The notes below the pieces were generated by a model. It was not told where the DNA came from, did not search any database, and saw only the letters and a list, made by a program, of their open reading frames with translations. Below, piece after piece: positions 8,570-16,314 of a stretch of 56,909 nt of DNA. Both the position numbers and the translations under genes were made by a program. The DNA is from Actinomycetota bacterium (GTDB lineage Bacteria; Actinomycetota; Humimicrobiia; Humimicrobiales; Humimicrobiaceae), in the NCBI GenBank assembly GCA_023380915.1, contig JAMCSM010000001.1, positions 1 to 56,909 on the forward strand. The letters are read 5' to 3'. Position 1 is the stretch's first letter; each line of letters opens with the position of its first letter.

Positions 8570-10021
8570 ATGGGCAAGAAGATCGTTATTCAACCAGTTA
8601 CAAGAATTGAAGGACATGCAAAGGTTACAATTCAATTAGATGATGCTGGAAATGTTAGTGATACAAGGGTTAATGTTGTAGAACTGAGAGGATTTGAAAA
8701 ATTCTGTATTGGCAGGCCCGTTGAAGAACTTCCAAGAATTGTTACAAGCATTTGTGGAGTATGCCCCTGGTCACATCATTTGGCAAGCGCAAAAGCTTGT
8801 GATGCTGTTTTTGGCGTAGAAATACCGGATGCTGCAAAGAAGCTCAGACAGCTTGCTAATTCTATTGCTTTTACAGAGGAGCATATTCTGCATTTTTATT
8901 TTTTAGCAGGGGCTGATTTTATTATGGGACCTGATGCAGATTATTCAGTCAGAAATGTAATTGGTATTGCAGGAAAAGTTCCTGATGTGGCAAAAACAGT
9001 TATAAGGTGCAGACATTTAGGGGCTAAAATGCTTGAGATACTTTCCGGAAAGTCAATACACCCTGTAGCTGCTGTTCCGGGGGGTTTCAGTAAAGTCCTG
9101 ACTTCTGGGGAAAGAGACAGGATGATCCCAATGGCAAAGGAAGTATTGGAACTTGCAAAATTCTCAATTGATTTTGCCAGGAAAAATATCTTTCCACAAT
9201 ATATTGATGTAATAAAAACACTTGGAGTCATAAAAACCGGATTCTTAGGTACAGTGAAAAAGGATGATGGAACACTGGATCTTTATGATGGAGTTTTAAG
9301 AATGATGCAGCCGGATGGCAGTTATGAAGACTTTACATATGAACAGTATACAGACTATATCGGAGAACATATTGAACCATGGACATATTTGAAATTTCCA
9401 TATATGAAAAAAGTCGGAATGCTTTCCATGGATTTAAACAATCCTGTTGGTGTGTATAGAACCAATACACTGGCAAGAATTAATGTTTGTGATAAGATAA
9501 GGACACCACTGGCGCAGAAGGAATTAGAGGAGTTTCGCAGTGAATTTGGCAGGCCGGTGCAGTTAACACTTCTTTATAATTGGGCAAGATTAATTGAATT
9601 ACTTTATAATGCAGAGTATGCGATACAGTTATTAGAAGATCCTGAAATAACTTCCAAAGACATAAGAGTTCCAGTCAAACCACGTGCGGCTCGTGGAATT
9701 GGTTGTATTGAAGCACCTCGTGGGACATTAATTCACGATTATGAAACAGATGAAAATGGGATTGTTACCAATGTAAATCTAATCGTTGGCACAACGCATA
9801 ACAATGCACCAATTAATATGTCTGTTAAAAAAACTGCAACAGATTTAATCAAAAATGGCAATTACGATCAGGGTATTCTTAATAAAGTTGAGATGGCTAT
9901 TCGTGCATATGACCCCTGTTTATCCTGTGCAACTCATAATCTTGATGGAAGAATTGCGGTTAAACTTGATATCGTGGATGCTTCCGGAGGAATAATCCAA
10001 ACATTGCAAAATTTAAGCTGA
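8570..10021 (+). CDS. mvhA: [NiFe] hydrogenase large subunit, group 3c (Mvh-type)
   Basis: Catalytic subunit that splits H2 at the Ni-Fe site. The N-terminal RIEGH motif, the L1 motif SICGVCPWSHH and the C-terminal L2 motif DPCLSCATH supply the four metal-binding cysteines. A 27-residue tail follows the final His, the usual peptide removed by the maturation protease encoded next. I place the start at ATG 8570, preceded by GAGGAGGG at 8555-8562, giving 483 aa. An in-frame TTG at 8519 would add 17 residues but lacks a ribosome site. With MvhG and MvhD it should feed H2 electrons into HdrA. The fourth L2 residue is Cys, not selenocysteine. Confidence 0.96.
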   Translation: MGKKIVIQPVTRIEGHAKVTIQLDDAGNVSDTRVNVVELRGFEKFCIGRPVEELPRIVTSICGVCPWSHHLASAKACDAVFGVEIPDAAKKLRQLANSIAFTEEHILHFYFLAGADFIMGPDADYSVRNVIGIAGKVPDVAKTVIRCRHLGAKMLEILSGKSIHPVAAVPGGFSKVLTSGERDRMIPMAKEVLELAKFSIDFARKNIFPQYIDVIKTLGVIKTGFLGTVKKDDGTLDLYDGVLRMMQPDGSYEDFTYEQYTDYIGEHIEPWTYLKFPYMKKVGMLSMDLNNPVGVYRTNTLARINVCDKIRTPLAQKELEEFRSEFGRPVQLTLLYNWARLIELLYNAEYAIQLLEDPEITSKDIRVPVKPRAARGIGCIEAPRGTLIHDYETDENGIVTNVNLIVGTTHNNAPINMSVKKTATDLIKNGNYDQGILNKVEMAIRAYDPCLSCATHNLDGRIAVKLDIVDASGGIIQTLQNLS

Positions 10022-10023
10022 GT

Positions 10024-10524
10024 ATGAAAGATTTTATTCCTGAATATTACAAAAAACCTGTGCTTGTTTTGGGATGTGGAAATGAGTTGTTCGGAGATGA
10101 TGGCTTTGGCCCGCAAACTGTAGAATATTTAAAAAATAATTATTCAATCCCTGAAAATGTTGAAGTAATAAATGCAGGTACCAGCATCAGAAACTTGTTA
10201 TTCGACATTATTCTTTTTGAGAAAAAGCCGGAAAAGATAATTATTGTGGATGCTATTGATGCGGGAAGAATACCTGGCGATATTTTTGAGATTTCAATTG
10301 ATAATATCCCCGAAAATAAGTGTGATGATTTTTCAATGCATCAATTACCTACTTCAAATTTATTAAAAGAGTTAAAAGAATTATGCATGGTAGAAATTAA
10401 AATTTTTGCATGCCAGGTAAAAAATCTTCCCAAGAGTGTTTCTGCAGGTCTTTCAAAAAAAATACGTGATTCAATTCCTGAAATGTGTAAGTTGATAATA
10501 GGTGAAATAAGCAGCTCTTGTTAG
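10024..10524 (+). CDS. Hydrogenase maturation endopeptidase (HycI/HyaD/FrhD family)
   Basis: Nickel-dependent protease that removes the C-terminal peptide of the hydrogenase large subunit after metal insertion. The family N-terminus LVLGCGNELFGDDGFGP (about 14-30), with the Ni-sensing acidic residue E21, and the IIIVDAIDAG strand are clear. A His (SMHQLP) sits where the third ligand is expected. Its 166-aa length is typical. It starts two bases after the mvhA stop, so it is dedicated to MvhA. No Hyp accessory genes for Ni-Fe cofactor assembly lie in the window. Confidence 0.92.
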   Translation: MKDFIPEYYKKPVLVLGCGNELFGDDGFGPQTVEYLKNNYSIPENVEVINAGTSIRNLLFDIILFEKKPEKIIIVDAIDAGRIPGDIFEISIDNIPENKCDDFSMHQLPTSNLLKELKELCMVEIKIFACQVKNLPKSVSAGLSKKIRDSIPEMCKLIIGEISSSC

Positions 10525-10578
10525 AGTCTTAAAATATTAATGTTTTATAAGATGAATTAATAAATTGAATTAAATTAA

Positions 10579-11025
10579 ATGGAAGAAATAGATAAGCAGA
10601 CAAAAGAATTAAATAAAAATGAAGTTAATAATGAAGTTAAAATAGTAGCTTTTTTATGTAATTGGTGCTCTTATGCAGGTGCTGATGCAGCGGGAACTTC
10701 CCGGTTAAGGCAACCTGAAAATTTAAGAATTATAAGAGTTCCCTGCAGCGGCAGAATTAATCCGTTATTTATTTTGAAAGCATTCAATGCAGGAGCAGAT
10801 GGTGTGCTTGTTTCCGGCTGTCATCCAGGTGACTGTCATTACAGTGAAGGAAATTATTATGCCAGAAGAAGACTGGAGGTTTTGAAAGAGTTTCTCCCAA
10901 TGATTGGAATTGATAAAAGGAGATTTGCTTATCAGTGGGTATCAGCATCAGAAGCACAAAAATGGCAACATGTTGTTACTGATTTTGTAAACAGAATAAA
11001 GGTGTTAAAAAACAGTGATAATTGA
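10579..11025 (+). CDS. flxD: Second MvhD-like [2Fe-2S] subunit (FlxD-like)
   Basis: Paralogue of the protein at 6896-7327 with the same layout: FLCNWCSYAGAD, a Cys in VPCSGRI, and SGCHPGDCHY. The N-terminus adds about 20 mostly charged residues. It overlaps the next gene, an Fe-S subunit, by 11 bases and is followed by an FlxA-like flavoprotein. It is therefore best read as the FlxD adaptor linking an NAD(P)H-oxidising Flx module to HdrA, while the first copy serves the hydrogenase. Sequence differences between the copies (CC versus LC at the first motif, CGCHIGD versus SGCHPGD) support separate partners. The ribosome site is weak. Confidence 0.87.
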   Translation: MEEIDKQTKELNKNEVNNEVKIVAFLCNWCSYAGADAAGTSRLRQPENLRIIRVPCSGRINPLFILKAFNAGADGVLVSGCHPGDCHYSEGNYYARRRLEVLKEFLPMIGIDKRRFAYQWVSASEAQKWQHVVTDFVNRIKVLKNSDN

Positions 11026-11986
11026 GAATAAATTAAGAGAGAAAGCTAAAAAATTATTAAGTGAACTTGATTTGATTATTGGTTATGCGCCAGGTTCTGA
11101 TCAGCTTAAAGTAAGTCCTGTTTTTATTGAAGCGGCAGATGATACAGAAAAGATGATTTTTAACAAATTCTGCATTAATAACCTTGCCACATATTCATAT
11201 TTTCTGTCTAATCAGATTAAAGGAAAATTTGGCATTATATTAAAACCATGTGACATTAAAAGCATAATCCAGCTTATTTCAGAGGGACTGCTTGTCAGAG
11301 ACAGGATAAATATAATTGCAGTCGGCTGCTCCGGAATTATAGATTATAAAAAAATCGCAAAGGAAATTCCGGGGGCTAAAATAACTTATGCCGGCATAGA
11401 AAATGGAAATTTAATTATAAATACATCAGATAAAACATTTGAGTTAAAGCCTGAAAACTTTTATGCAGATAAATGCTATACATGTAAAATTTATGATAAG
11501 CCGATAATTTACGATGAATTTATAGAAAATGACAAAAAGCCTGATATTTTGCTGCGAGAGGAATATGAAGATATAGATAATTTTGAAAAATTAAATTCAA
11601 ATGAGATTAATAATTACTGGGACATACAATTTTCAAGATGTATAAGATGCTATGCATGCAGAAATATCTGTCCTCTTGAAATATGCAAGGACAAATGCAT
11701 TTCTCAACTGGATGAGCCTCACTGGCAGTCACAAAAAATAAATTCAACTGAAGGAAAATTCTTCCAACTGATCAGAGTTATGCATCTTGCAGGAAGATGT
11801 ACCGAATGCGGTGAATGTGAAAGAGTATGTCCAATGAACATACCGGTTTTAAAACTGATGAAAAAAGTTAATAAAGAAATTAACAGATTATTTAATTTCA
11901 AACCTGGCATCAGTATTGATGATAAGCCTCCATTGTTAACTTTTAAGAATATAGAAAAAAATATTGATGAAGAAAAATTAATCTGA
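11015..11986 (+). CDS. Iron-sulfur subunit of the Flx module (FrhB-like N-terminus, two ferredoxin motifs)
   Basis: 323-aa protein. The N-terminal half has an FrhB/FdhB-like motif (ILKPCDIKSI, IAVGCSG) found in F420- or NAD(P)H-interacting subunits. The C-terminal half has a lone CxxC (CYTC), then CIRCYACRNICP and CTECGECERVCP, which should bind two [4Fe-4S] clusters. It starts with GTG 11015 inside the end of flxD, with AAAGG about 12 bases upstream, so it is translationally coupled. Together with the following two genes it resembles FlxB/FlxC of the FlxABCD-HdrABC system or sulfhydrogenase-type subunits. Assignment to FlxB or FlxC is not certain from sequence alone. Confidence 0.82.
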   Translation: MIIENKLREKAKKLLSELDLIIGYAPGSDQLKVSPVFIEAADDTEKMIFNKFCINNLATYSYFLSNQIKGKFGIILKPCDIKSIIQLISEGLLVRDRINIIAVGCSGIIDYKKIAKEIPGAKITYAGIENGNLIINTSDKTFELKPENFYADKCYTCKIYDKPIIYDEFIENDKKPDILLREEYEDIDNFEKLNSNEINNYWDIQFSRCIRCYACRNICPLEICKDKCISQLDEPHWQSQKINSTEGKFFQLIRVMHLAGRCTECGECERVCPMNIPVLKLMKKVNKEINRLFNFKPGISIDDKPPLLTFKNIEKNIDEEKLI

Positions 11987-12021
11987 AAATTAAAAAAATA
12001 AAATCATAAAAAATTTAACTG

Positions 12022-13182
12022 ATGAAGCTGAAAAGTTTTTTAAAAAAACAAAATTTAATACCATTTTGTGAAAAATTAAGTGAAAAATTTGAAATATATC
12101 TGCCTGTTAAGGACATCAGTAACAATATCTCGGATTTCATGGAATGGAAAGAATATGTAAGGCTTACTGAAGGTAAAAGTGAGAAAAACTCAAGTGAGAG
12201 CCAGGTGGAAATAAATCTGACTGAGAGAACAAAAAAAAGCATTAAATCCTTATTTTTCCCGCCTGTAGAGAAACTTTTTGATTTTGCCATTAAAAAGAAT
12301 TTACAACATCCGGAAACAACAGATCTGGAACTGGCGGATTCAGTAAAAAATATTGCATCTCAAAGTACAGGTGAAAGGAAAAAAATAATTCTGGGGATAA
12401 AACCCTGTGACATGTCTGCAGTTAAAAGACTTGACAGGATATTTTTAAATGGCGATAAAACAGATGCACATTACATGTCAAGAAGAAAGGACACTATTTT
12501 TATTTCCATCGGATGCAATACTTCAAGCCAGGGTTGTTTTTGTACCTCAGTTGGCGGCAATCCCTTTGATTTCAGTGATTCTGATATAGGAATGATAGAA
12601 GTGAGTGATGGTTATGCCATCGTTAAGGTTGACGACAAATCGGCATGGATTCTTGAGGAATACAGTCAGTTTTTTAATGAAGACTTAACCAATAACTATG
12701 ATGATAAAATAAAGCAGATTATTGTCAGTGCAGAAGAAAATCTTAAAAATTTCCTGAAAAAAGAAAATATTGAAGTTAATGATATCCCTGCGGTTATGGA
12801 TGAATATTTTAAGTCTGAAATATGGGAAAAAATTACAGCAAAATGCATCAGTTGTGCAGCATGTACTTATGTTTGTCCTACATGTACATGTTTTAGCATT
12901 TCTGATGAATCAAAGGAATTGTCAGGGGAAAGGTACAGATGCTGGGATTTTTGCATGAATTACTATTATAATCTTGAAGCAAGCGGTCATAATCCGAGAG
13001 CGGAAATTTATCAGAGATACAGAAATAAAATCAACTGTAAATTTAACTACAATTATAAAAGGAGCAGCAGTTTTTACTGTGTGGGATGCGGCAGATGTGT
13101 TGACGTATGTCCTGCAGGCATGGATATAAGGGAAATAATAAGCATTATTTTAAAAAATAATAAAAATATATTAAAAAAATAA
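12022..13182 (+). CDS. Sulfhydrogenase-beta/Flx-type 4Fe-4S electron-transfer subunit
   Basis: 386-aa protein of the family that includes the beta subunit of archaeal sulfhydrogenase and a Flx subunit. The GIKPCDMSAV motif (about residue 129) and a CNTSSQGCFCTS segment lie in the N-terminal domain. Two [4Fe-4S] motifs follow: C275 in KCISCAACTYVCPTCTCF, with extra cysteines, and C353 in CVGCGRCVDVCPAG. The intervening RCWDFC pair is also typical. It sits between the other Fe-S subunit and the flavoprotein, so it is the expected wire from the FAD/NAD(P)H subunit towards FlxD and HdrA. No strong ribosome site is visible before ATG 12022. Confidence 0.85.
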   Translation: MKLKSFLKKQNLIPFCEKLSEKFEIYLPVKDISNNISDFMEWKEYVRLTEGKSEKNSSESQVEINLTERTKKSIKSLFFPPVEKLFDFAIKKNLQHPETTDLELADSVKNIASQSTGERKKIILGIKPCDMSAVKRLDRIFLNGDKTDAHYMSRRKDTIFISIGCNTSSQGCFCTSVGGNPFDFSDSDIGMIEVSDGYAIVKVDDKSAWILEEYSQFFNEDLTNNYDDKIKQIIVSAEENLKNFLKKENIEVNDIPAVMDEYFKSEIWEKITAKCISCAACTYVCPTCTCFSISDESKELSGERYRCWDFCMNYYYNLEASGHNPRAEIYQRYRNKINCKFNYNYKRSSSFYCVGCGRCVDVCPAGMDIREIISIILKNNKNILKK

Positions 13183-13211
13183 ATTGGCATAAAATTCAAG
13201 TATCTGACGGT

Positions 13212-14090
13212 ATGGATAATAACAATTTACAAATACAACAAAAATTAAATTCAATTTCTTTTGGCAATTATTATCTTCCAAAAATTGCAACTGTAAAAAA
13301 AATTATCAGAGAAACTCCAAATATAATTTCCTTACAGATAGTAATGGATGATGAAAAGGAAATGAAAAATTTTACTTTTCAGCCAGGGCAGGTTTGCCAG
13401 CTTTCTGTTTTTGGTTTTGGTGAATCAACATTTGTAATTAATTCCCATCCGTCAAACAAAGAATATCTGCAGATTTCAATCATGAAAGCCGGCGTTAACA
13501 CTACAGCAATCCATAATCTAAGCGAAGGGGAGAAAGTAGGTTTTAGAGCGCCGCTTGGCAACTGGTTTCCCTTGAAAAGCTGGGAAGGCAAGAATTTGCT
13601 TTTTATTGGTGGAGGTATTGGACTTGCCCCTCTTAGACCTTTGATTTTAGAGATATTAAGCAATAAAGATAAATATAAAAAATTAACCCTGCTTTATGCA
13701 GCCAGAACTCCCGATGATTTTTGCTTTAAGTATGATTTAGAAAAATGGGAAGAATCAAAAGACATTGATTTGATTTTAACGATTGATAATGAATGCAGCG
13801 GCTGGGATAAAAACGTTGGTCTTTGTCCTGACGTTCTTGAGAAATTAGCACCTTCGCCTGAGAATACAGTTGCAATATTATGCGGACCTCCCATAATGAT
13901 TAAATATACTCTCGGTGTCCTTGAAAAATTAAAATTTCAGGAAGATTCAGTATATACTACTCTTGAGAGAAGAATGAAATGCGGAGTTGGAAAATGCGGA
14001 AGATGTAATATCGGAGAAAAATTTGTATGCGTTGATGGTCCCATTTTTTCTTTAAGGGAGTTAAATATTTTAAATGAACCATTCATTTAA
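13212..14090 (+). CDS. flxA: FAD/NAD(P)H-binding oxidoreductase subunit (FlxA / sulfhydrogenase gamma / PyrK-like)
   Basis: 292-aa ferredoxin-reductase-like subunit that would oxidise or reduce NAD(P)(H). An FAD-binding barrel occupies about residues 15-105. The nucleotide-binding domain starts at LFIGGGIGLAPLRP (about 135-150), and CGPPIM is near 221. A C-terminal [2Fe-2S] motif of PyrK type follows (CGVGKCGRC...C, about 257-272). The order [2Fe-2S]-last is that of sulfhydrogenase gamma and PyrK. As the last structural gene of the island, with FlxD and two Fe-S subunits upstream, it forms a second electron-input module beside the hydrogenase. Confidence 0.88.
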   Translation: MDNNNLQIQQKLNSISFGNYYLPKIATVKKIIRETPNIISLQIVMDDEKEMKNFTFQPGQVCQLSVFGFGESTFVINSHPSNKEYLQISIMKAGVNTTAIHNLSEGEKVGFRAPLGNWFPLKSWEGKNLLFIGGGIGLAPLRPLILEILSNKDKYKKLTLLYAARTPDDFCFKYDLEKWEESKDIDLILTIDNECSGWDKNVGLCPDVLEKLAPSPENTVAILCGPPIMIKYTLGVLEKLKFQEDSVYTTLERRMKCGVGKCGRCNIGEKFVCVDGPIFSLRELNILNEPFI

Positions 14091-14114
14091 AATTAACATG
14101 CTGGAGTTTTGAAA

Positions 14115-14570
14115 ATGAAATTATCAACTAGAAGCAGATATAGTACAAGATTAATGGTTGAACTGGCTATAAATTATAATAAAGGTCCCATTTTATTAAA
14201 AGATATCAGCAAATCACAGGAAATATCTTTTAAATATCTTTCACAGCTTATAATGCCTTTAAAAATCGCAGGTTTGATAAAATCAAACCGTGGAGCTCAT
14301 GGAGGCTATTTCCTGGCAAGACCTCCAAAAGATATAAAATTAAGCGAAATAATTTTAGCTGTGGAAGGTACTTTGAATCCTGTGGAATGCATTGATAATC
14401 CTGATATCTGTCCCAGGGCAAGTAACTGTGTAACCAGGGATATCTGGACAGAAATAGGGGAAAAATGTCATGAACTGCTGGATTCATACAATTTGCAAAA
14501 AATGGTAAATCTTCATCTAAAAAAACAAAACAGCCGCATTAAACCTTTTGATTACCTGATAACAATATAA
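14115..14570 (+). CDS. Rrf2-family Fe-S transcriptional regulator
   Basis: About 151-aa regulator with an N-terminal winged helix: KLSTRSRYSTRLMVEL start, recognition-helix region ISFKYLSQLIMPLK, wing with GAHGGYFLARPP. Three cysteines (VEC, DIC and NC) in the typical Rrf2 spacing near residues 95-109 could hold an Fe-S cluster as in IscR/NsrR/RsrR. I use ATG 14115, with TGGAG at 14102-14106; an upstream TTG at 14109 is too close to that site. It lies 24 bases behind flxA in the same direction, so it is probably co-transcribed and may set island expression according to redox or Fe-S status. A palindrome lies downstream at 14734-14748. Confidence 0.9.
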   Translation: MKLSTRSRYSTRLMVELAINYNKGPILLKDISKSQEISFKYLSQLIMPLKIAGLIKSNRGAHGGYFLARPPKDIKLSEIILAVEGTLNPVECIDNPDICPRASNCVTRDIWTEIGEKCHELLDSYNLQKMVNLHLKKQNSRIKPFDYLITI

Positions 14571-14881
14571 ACTCATGGTTTTTTCAAGTAGCATTATTTC
14601 ATAGTCTATCTGACATTAAAAGGCAGTTTTAACTGTATATTTATAATTTCAAATTTTTTATCAAATATTTTTTAAACTTTTACTTGTATTTTTTTATATG
14701 CTATGTAAAAATATTATAAAATATACAATTATATGTAAATAATTTACAATACCGTTATTATATTTTAAGTTTGAAATTAAACAGCCAGGATGCAAAGTAT
14801 ATTCAATATGGAATTAAATATAAATATATTAGGAAAATTATTTAAATAATTAAAAAGGATTTTATAAGCCTGGAGGGAATT
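14571..14881. other. Intergenic region after the hdr-flx island
   Basis: Roughly 310 bases without a gene. It contains a small weak hairpin (CAGTT/AACTG near 14625), a 15-base palindrome (listed separately) and the ribosome-binding site of the next gene. No strong intrinsic terminator was found behind the Rrf2 gene, so read-through into the URO-D gene is possible. Confidence 0.5.
14734..14748. promoter_or_regulatory. Candidate operator palindrome (Rrf2 target?)
   Basis: TGTAAAT-A-ATTTACA is a perfect 7-base inverted repeat around one central base, 134 bases before the URO-D gene start and behind the Rrf2 regulator. Short perfect palindromes of this size are plausible repressor sites, but AT-rich DNA produces some by chance. 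Which regulator would bind is unknown. Confidence 0.35.
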
Positions 14882-15988
14882 TTGAATAAAGAAAAAACAA
14901 GAAATATGTTTGAACCTTATATTGGACAACCGGATAAAAACAGATTAATAAGAGCAATGAGGCGGCAGGAAGTTGACAGAGTTCCCAATGTTGAAATTGT
15001 AATTGAAGATAAAATTGTAGAAAAACTGCTTGGAAGATATGGAGGAAATACCCTTGCTTACGGGGGTGATCCTGCAAAGGGCATGGAAGGCGGTGCTGAT
15101 ATCAGGCCTATGTATCCTAAAGACTGGATTGAAATATGCAATATTATTGGACAGGATACAATAGTTCTCGAAGCATTATGGACTCCTTTTAAAATGATAA
15201 ACAACGAAGGGAAAATAGTTCCGATATCTGGAAAACCAGTAAAAACCAGAGCAGATTTTGATAAGCTTGTCATGCCAACTGAGGATGATATAGAAGAAAG
15301 AATGAGATATGTTAGAGAATACAAAGAAGCAGTTAAAGTAACGAATATTGGGGTTGGAATAGTTTATGCAACTTTTGTAATGACTATAAATGAATTCCTC
15401 ATGGATTTAAGTGATTTTATGATTGATGTTTATGAAGATTATGAATTCATCGACTACATGTTTGAAGTAAGTACGAAGTATTGGATAAAATTTTCAAAAG
15501 AGCTCGTAAAAAATAAGATTGACTGGGCTTACACTGCAGATGATTTCGGATTCAAGTCAGGCTTGTTTTTACCTCCTGATATATTAAAGAAATTATGGTG
15601 GCCAAGATATAAAAGTATAATGGATCCTTTAAAGGAAGCAAATATTCCGATTATGTTTCACAGTGACGGAAAAGTTGATGATATCATGCCATGGATTATT
15701 GAATATGGTGTGGATGCTTTTAATCCAATGGATCCTTATTGTGTTGATTACAGGGAGTACAAGAAGAAGTATGGGAGTCAAATAGCGCTTTGGGGAAATA
15801 TCGATATAGAATTCCCGCTGGCAAAAGGCACCCCCGAAGATATAAGAAAAGATGTAAAAGAGCATATGGATGTTTTGAAACCTGGATATGGCTATATTTG
15901 CAGCTCATCACATTCCGTAGTAAATTACATTCCATTTGAAAACTTTGCCGCATTCATAAATGCTGTTCATGAATACGGAAAATATTAA
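14882..15988 (+). CDS. URO-D/MtaA-superfamily protein, HxD type
   Basis: 368-aa TIM-barrel protein of the uroporphyrinogen decarboxylase superfamily, which includes corrinoid:thiol methyltransferases (MtaA, MtbA, CmuA). It starts with TTG 14882: GGAGG at 14872-14876 is correctly spaced, and the first in-frame ATG is eight codons later. The metal-site motif is HSDG (FHSDGKVDDIM) instead of the HxC of MtaA, with a Cys in YICSSSHS near the end. The conserved GNID segment (WGNIDIEFPLAKG) is present. It most resembles the protein at 43874-44887. Heme-type UroD function is unlikely because this locus has no porphyrin genes and the substrate motifs differ. The true substrate is unknown; methyl transfer is inference. 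Confidence 0.82.
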   Translation: MNKEKTRNMFEPYIGQPDKNRLIRAMRRQEVDRVPNVEIVIEDKIVEKLLGRYGGNTLAYGGDPAKGMEGGADIRPMYPKDWIEICNIIGQDTIVLEALWTPFKMINNEGKIVPISGKPVKTRADFDKLVMPTEDDIEERMRYVREYKEAVKVTNIGVGIVYATFVMTINEFLMDLSDFMIDVYEDYEFIDYMFEVSTKYWIKFSKELVKNKIDWAYTADDFGFKSGLFLPPDILKKLWWPRYKSIMDPLKEANIPIMFHSDGKVDDIMPWIIEYGVDAFNPMDPYCVDYREYKKKYGSQIALWGNIDIEFPLAKGTPEDIRKDVKEHMDVLKPGYGYICSSSHSVVNYIPFENFAAFINAVHEYGKY

Positions 15989-16020
15989 GTTTTTACATAT
16001 AAATATCAAAATTTTAAGAA

Positions 16021-16246
16021 AGCATTTCAAATTTCGTGATAGGGAAAAAGTAAGGCTGATAGAATCGGTGGCTGGGTGTTTCGAAAACACGCAAGCTTTG
16101 CCCCAGCGAGTCAAAGCTTGCTCTGATTGTAGGCTTCGCTCTCCTCTCTAAGAGAGGAACCTTGCCCGCTCAGCCTTCATAAGGTTTTCTTAAGCACCCA
16201 GCCACCGATCTAAAATTTGTTTTTGATCACGAAAAAAGGAAATGCT
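16021..16246. repeat. Fold-back (MITE-like) element with nested inverted repeats
   Basis: A 226-base stretch, clearly richer in G+C than its surroundings, whose two ends fold onto each other in register. The pairs are AGCATTTC (16021-16028) with 16239-16246, TTTCGTGAT (16032-16040) with 16226-16234, and a perfect 15-base arm at 16064-16078 with 16195-16209. Inside are two further hairpins: GCAAGCTTTG at 16091-16100 with 16112-16121, and TCCTCTCT at 16142-16149 with 16151-16158. No transposase is present. It fills the gap between the URO-D and aminotransferase genes. A miniature transposable element or a structured RNA are the options. No second copy was spotted in the window. Confidence 0.65.
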
Positions 16247-16314
16247 AGCAAATTTTAAAGAATATAAAAATAAATATTAATAAAAGAAAAAGATTTTTTA
16301 AAGGAGCTAAAAAA

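Noticed and set aside
430..10021. Methanogenic archaeon suggested by Hdr and Mvh genes
   Set aside because: GroES/GroEL with CIRCE, HD-GYP, TsaE/TsaB, histidine kinase and lipobox proteins are bacterial. No Mcr, Mtr or F420 genes are seen.
1843..10021. Selenocysteine at HdrA, MvhD or MvhA active sites
   Set aside because: All expected positions read as Cys codons, and no in-frame TGA interrupts these genes.
14882..15988. Heme-biosynthesis uroporphyrinogen decarboxylase (hemE)
   Set aside because: The HSDG motif, the presence of five paralogues and the absence of other porphyrin genes do not fit HemE.
15960..16151. 63-codon frame running into the fold-back element
   Set aside because: It overlaps the end of the URO-D gene and the hairpin arms; no ribosome site, composition follows the repeat.
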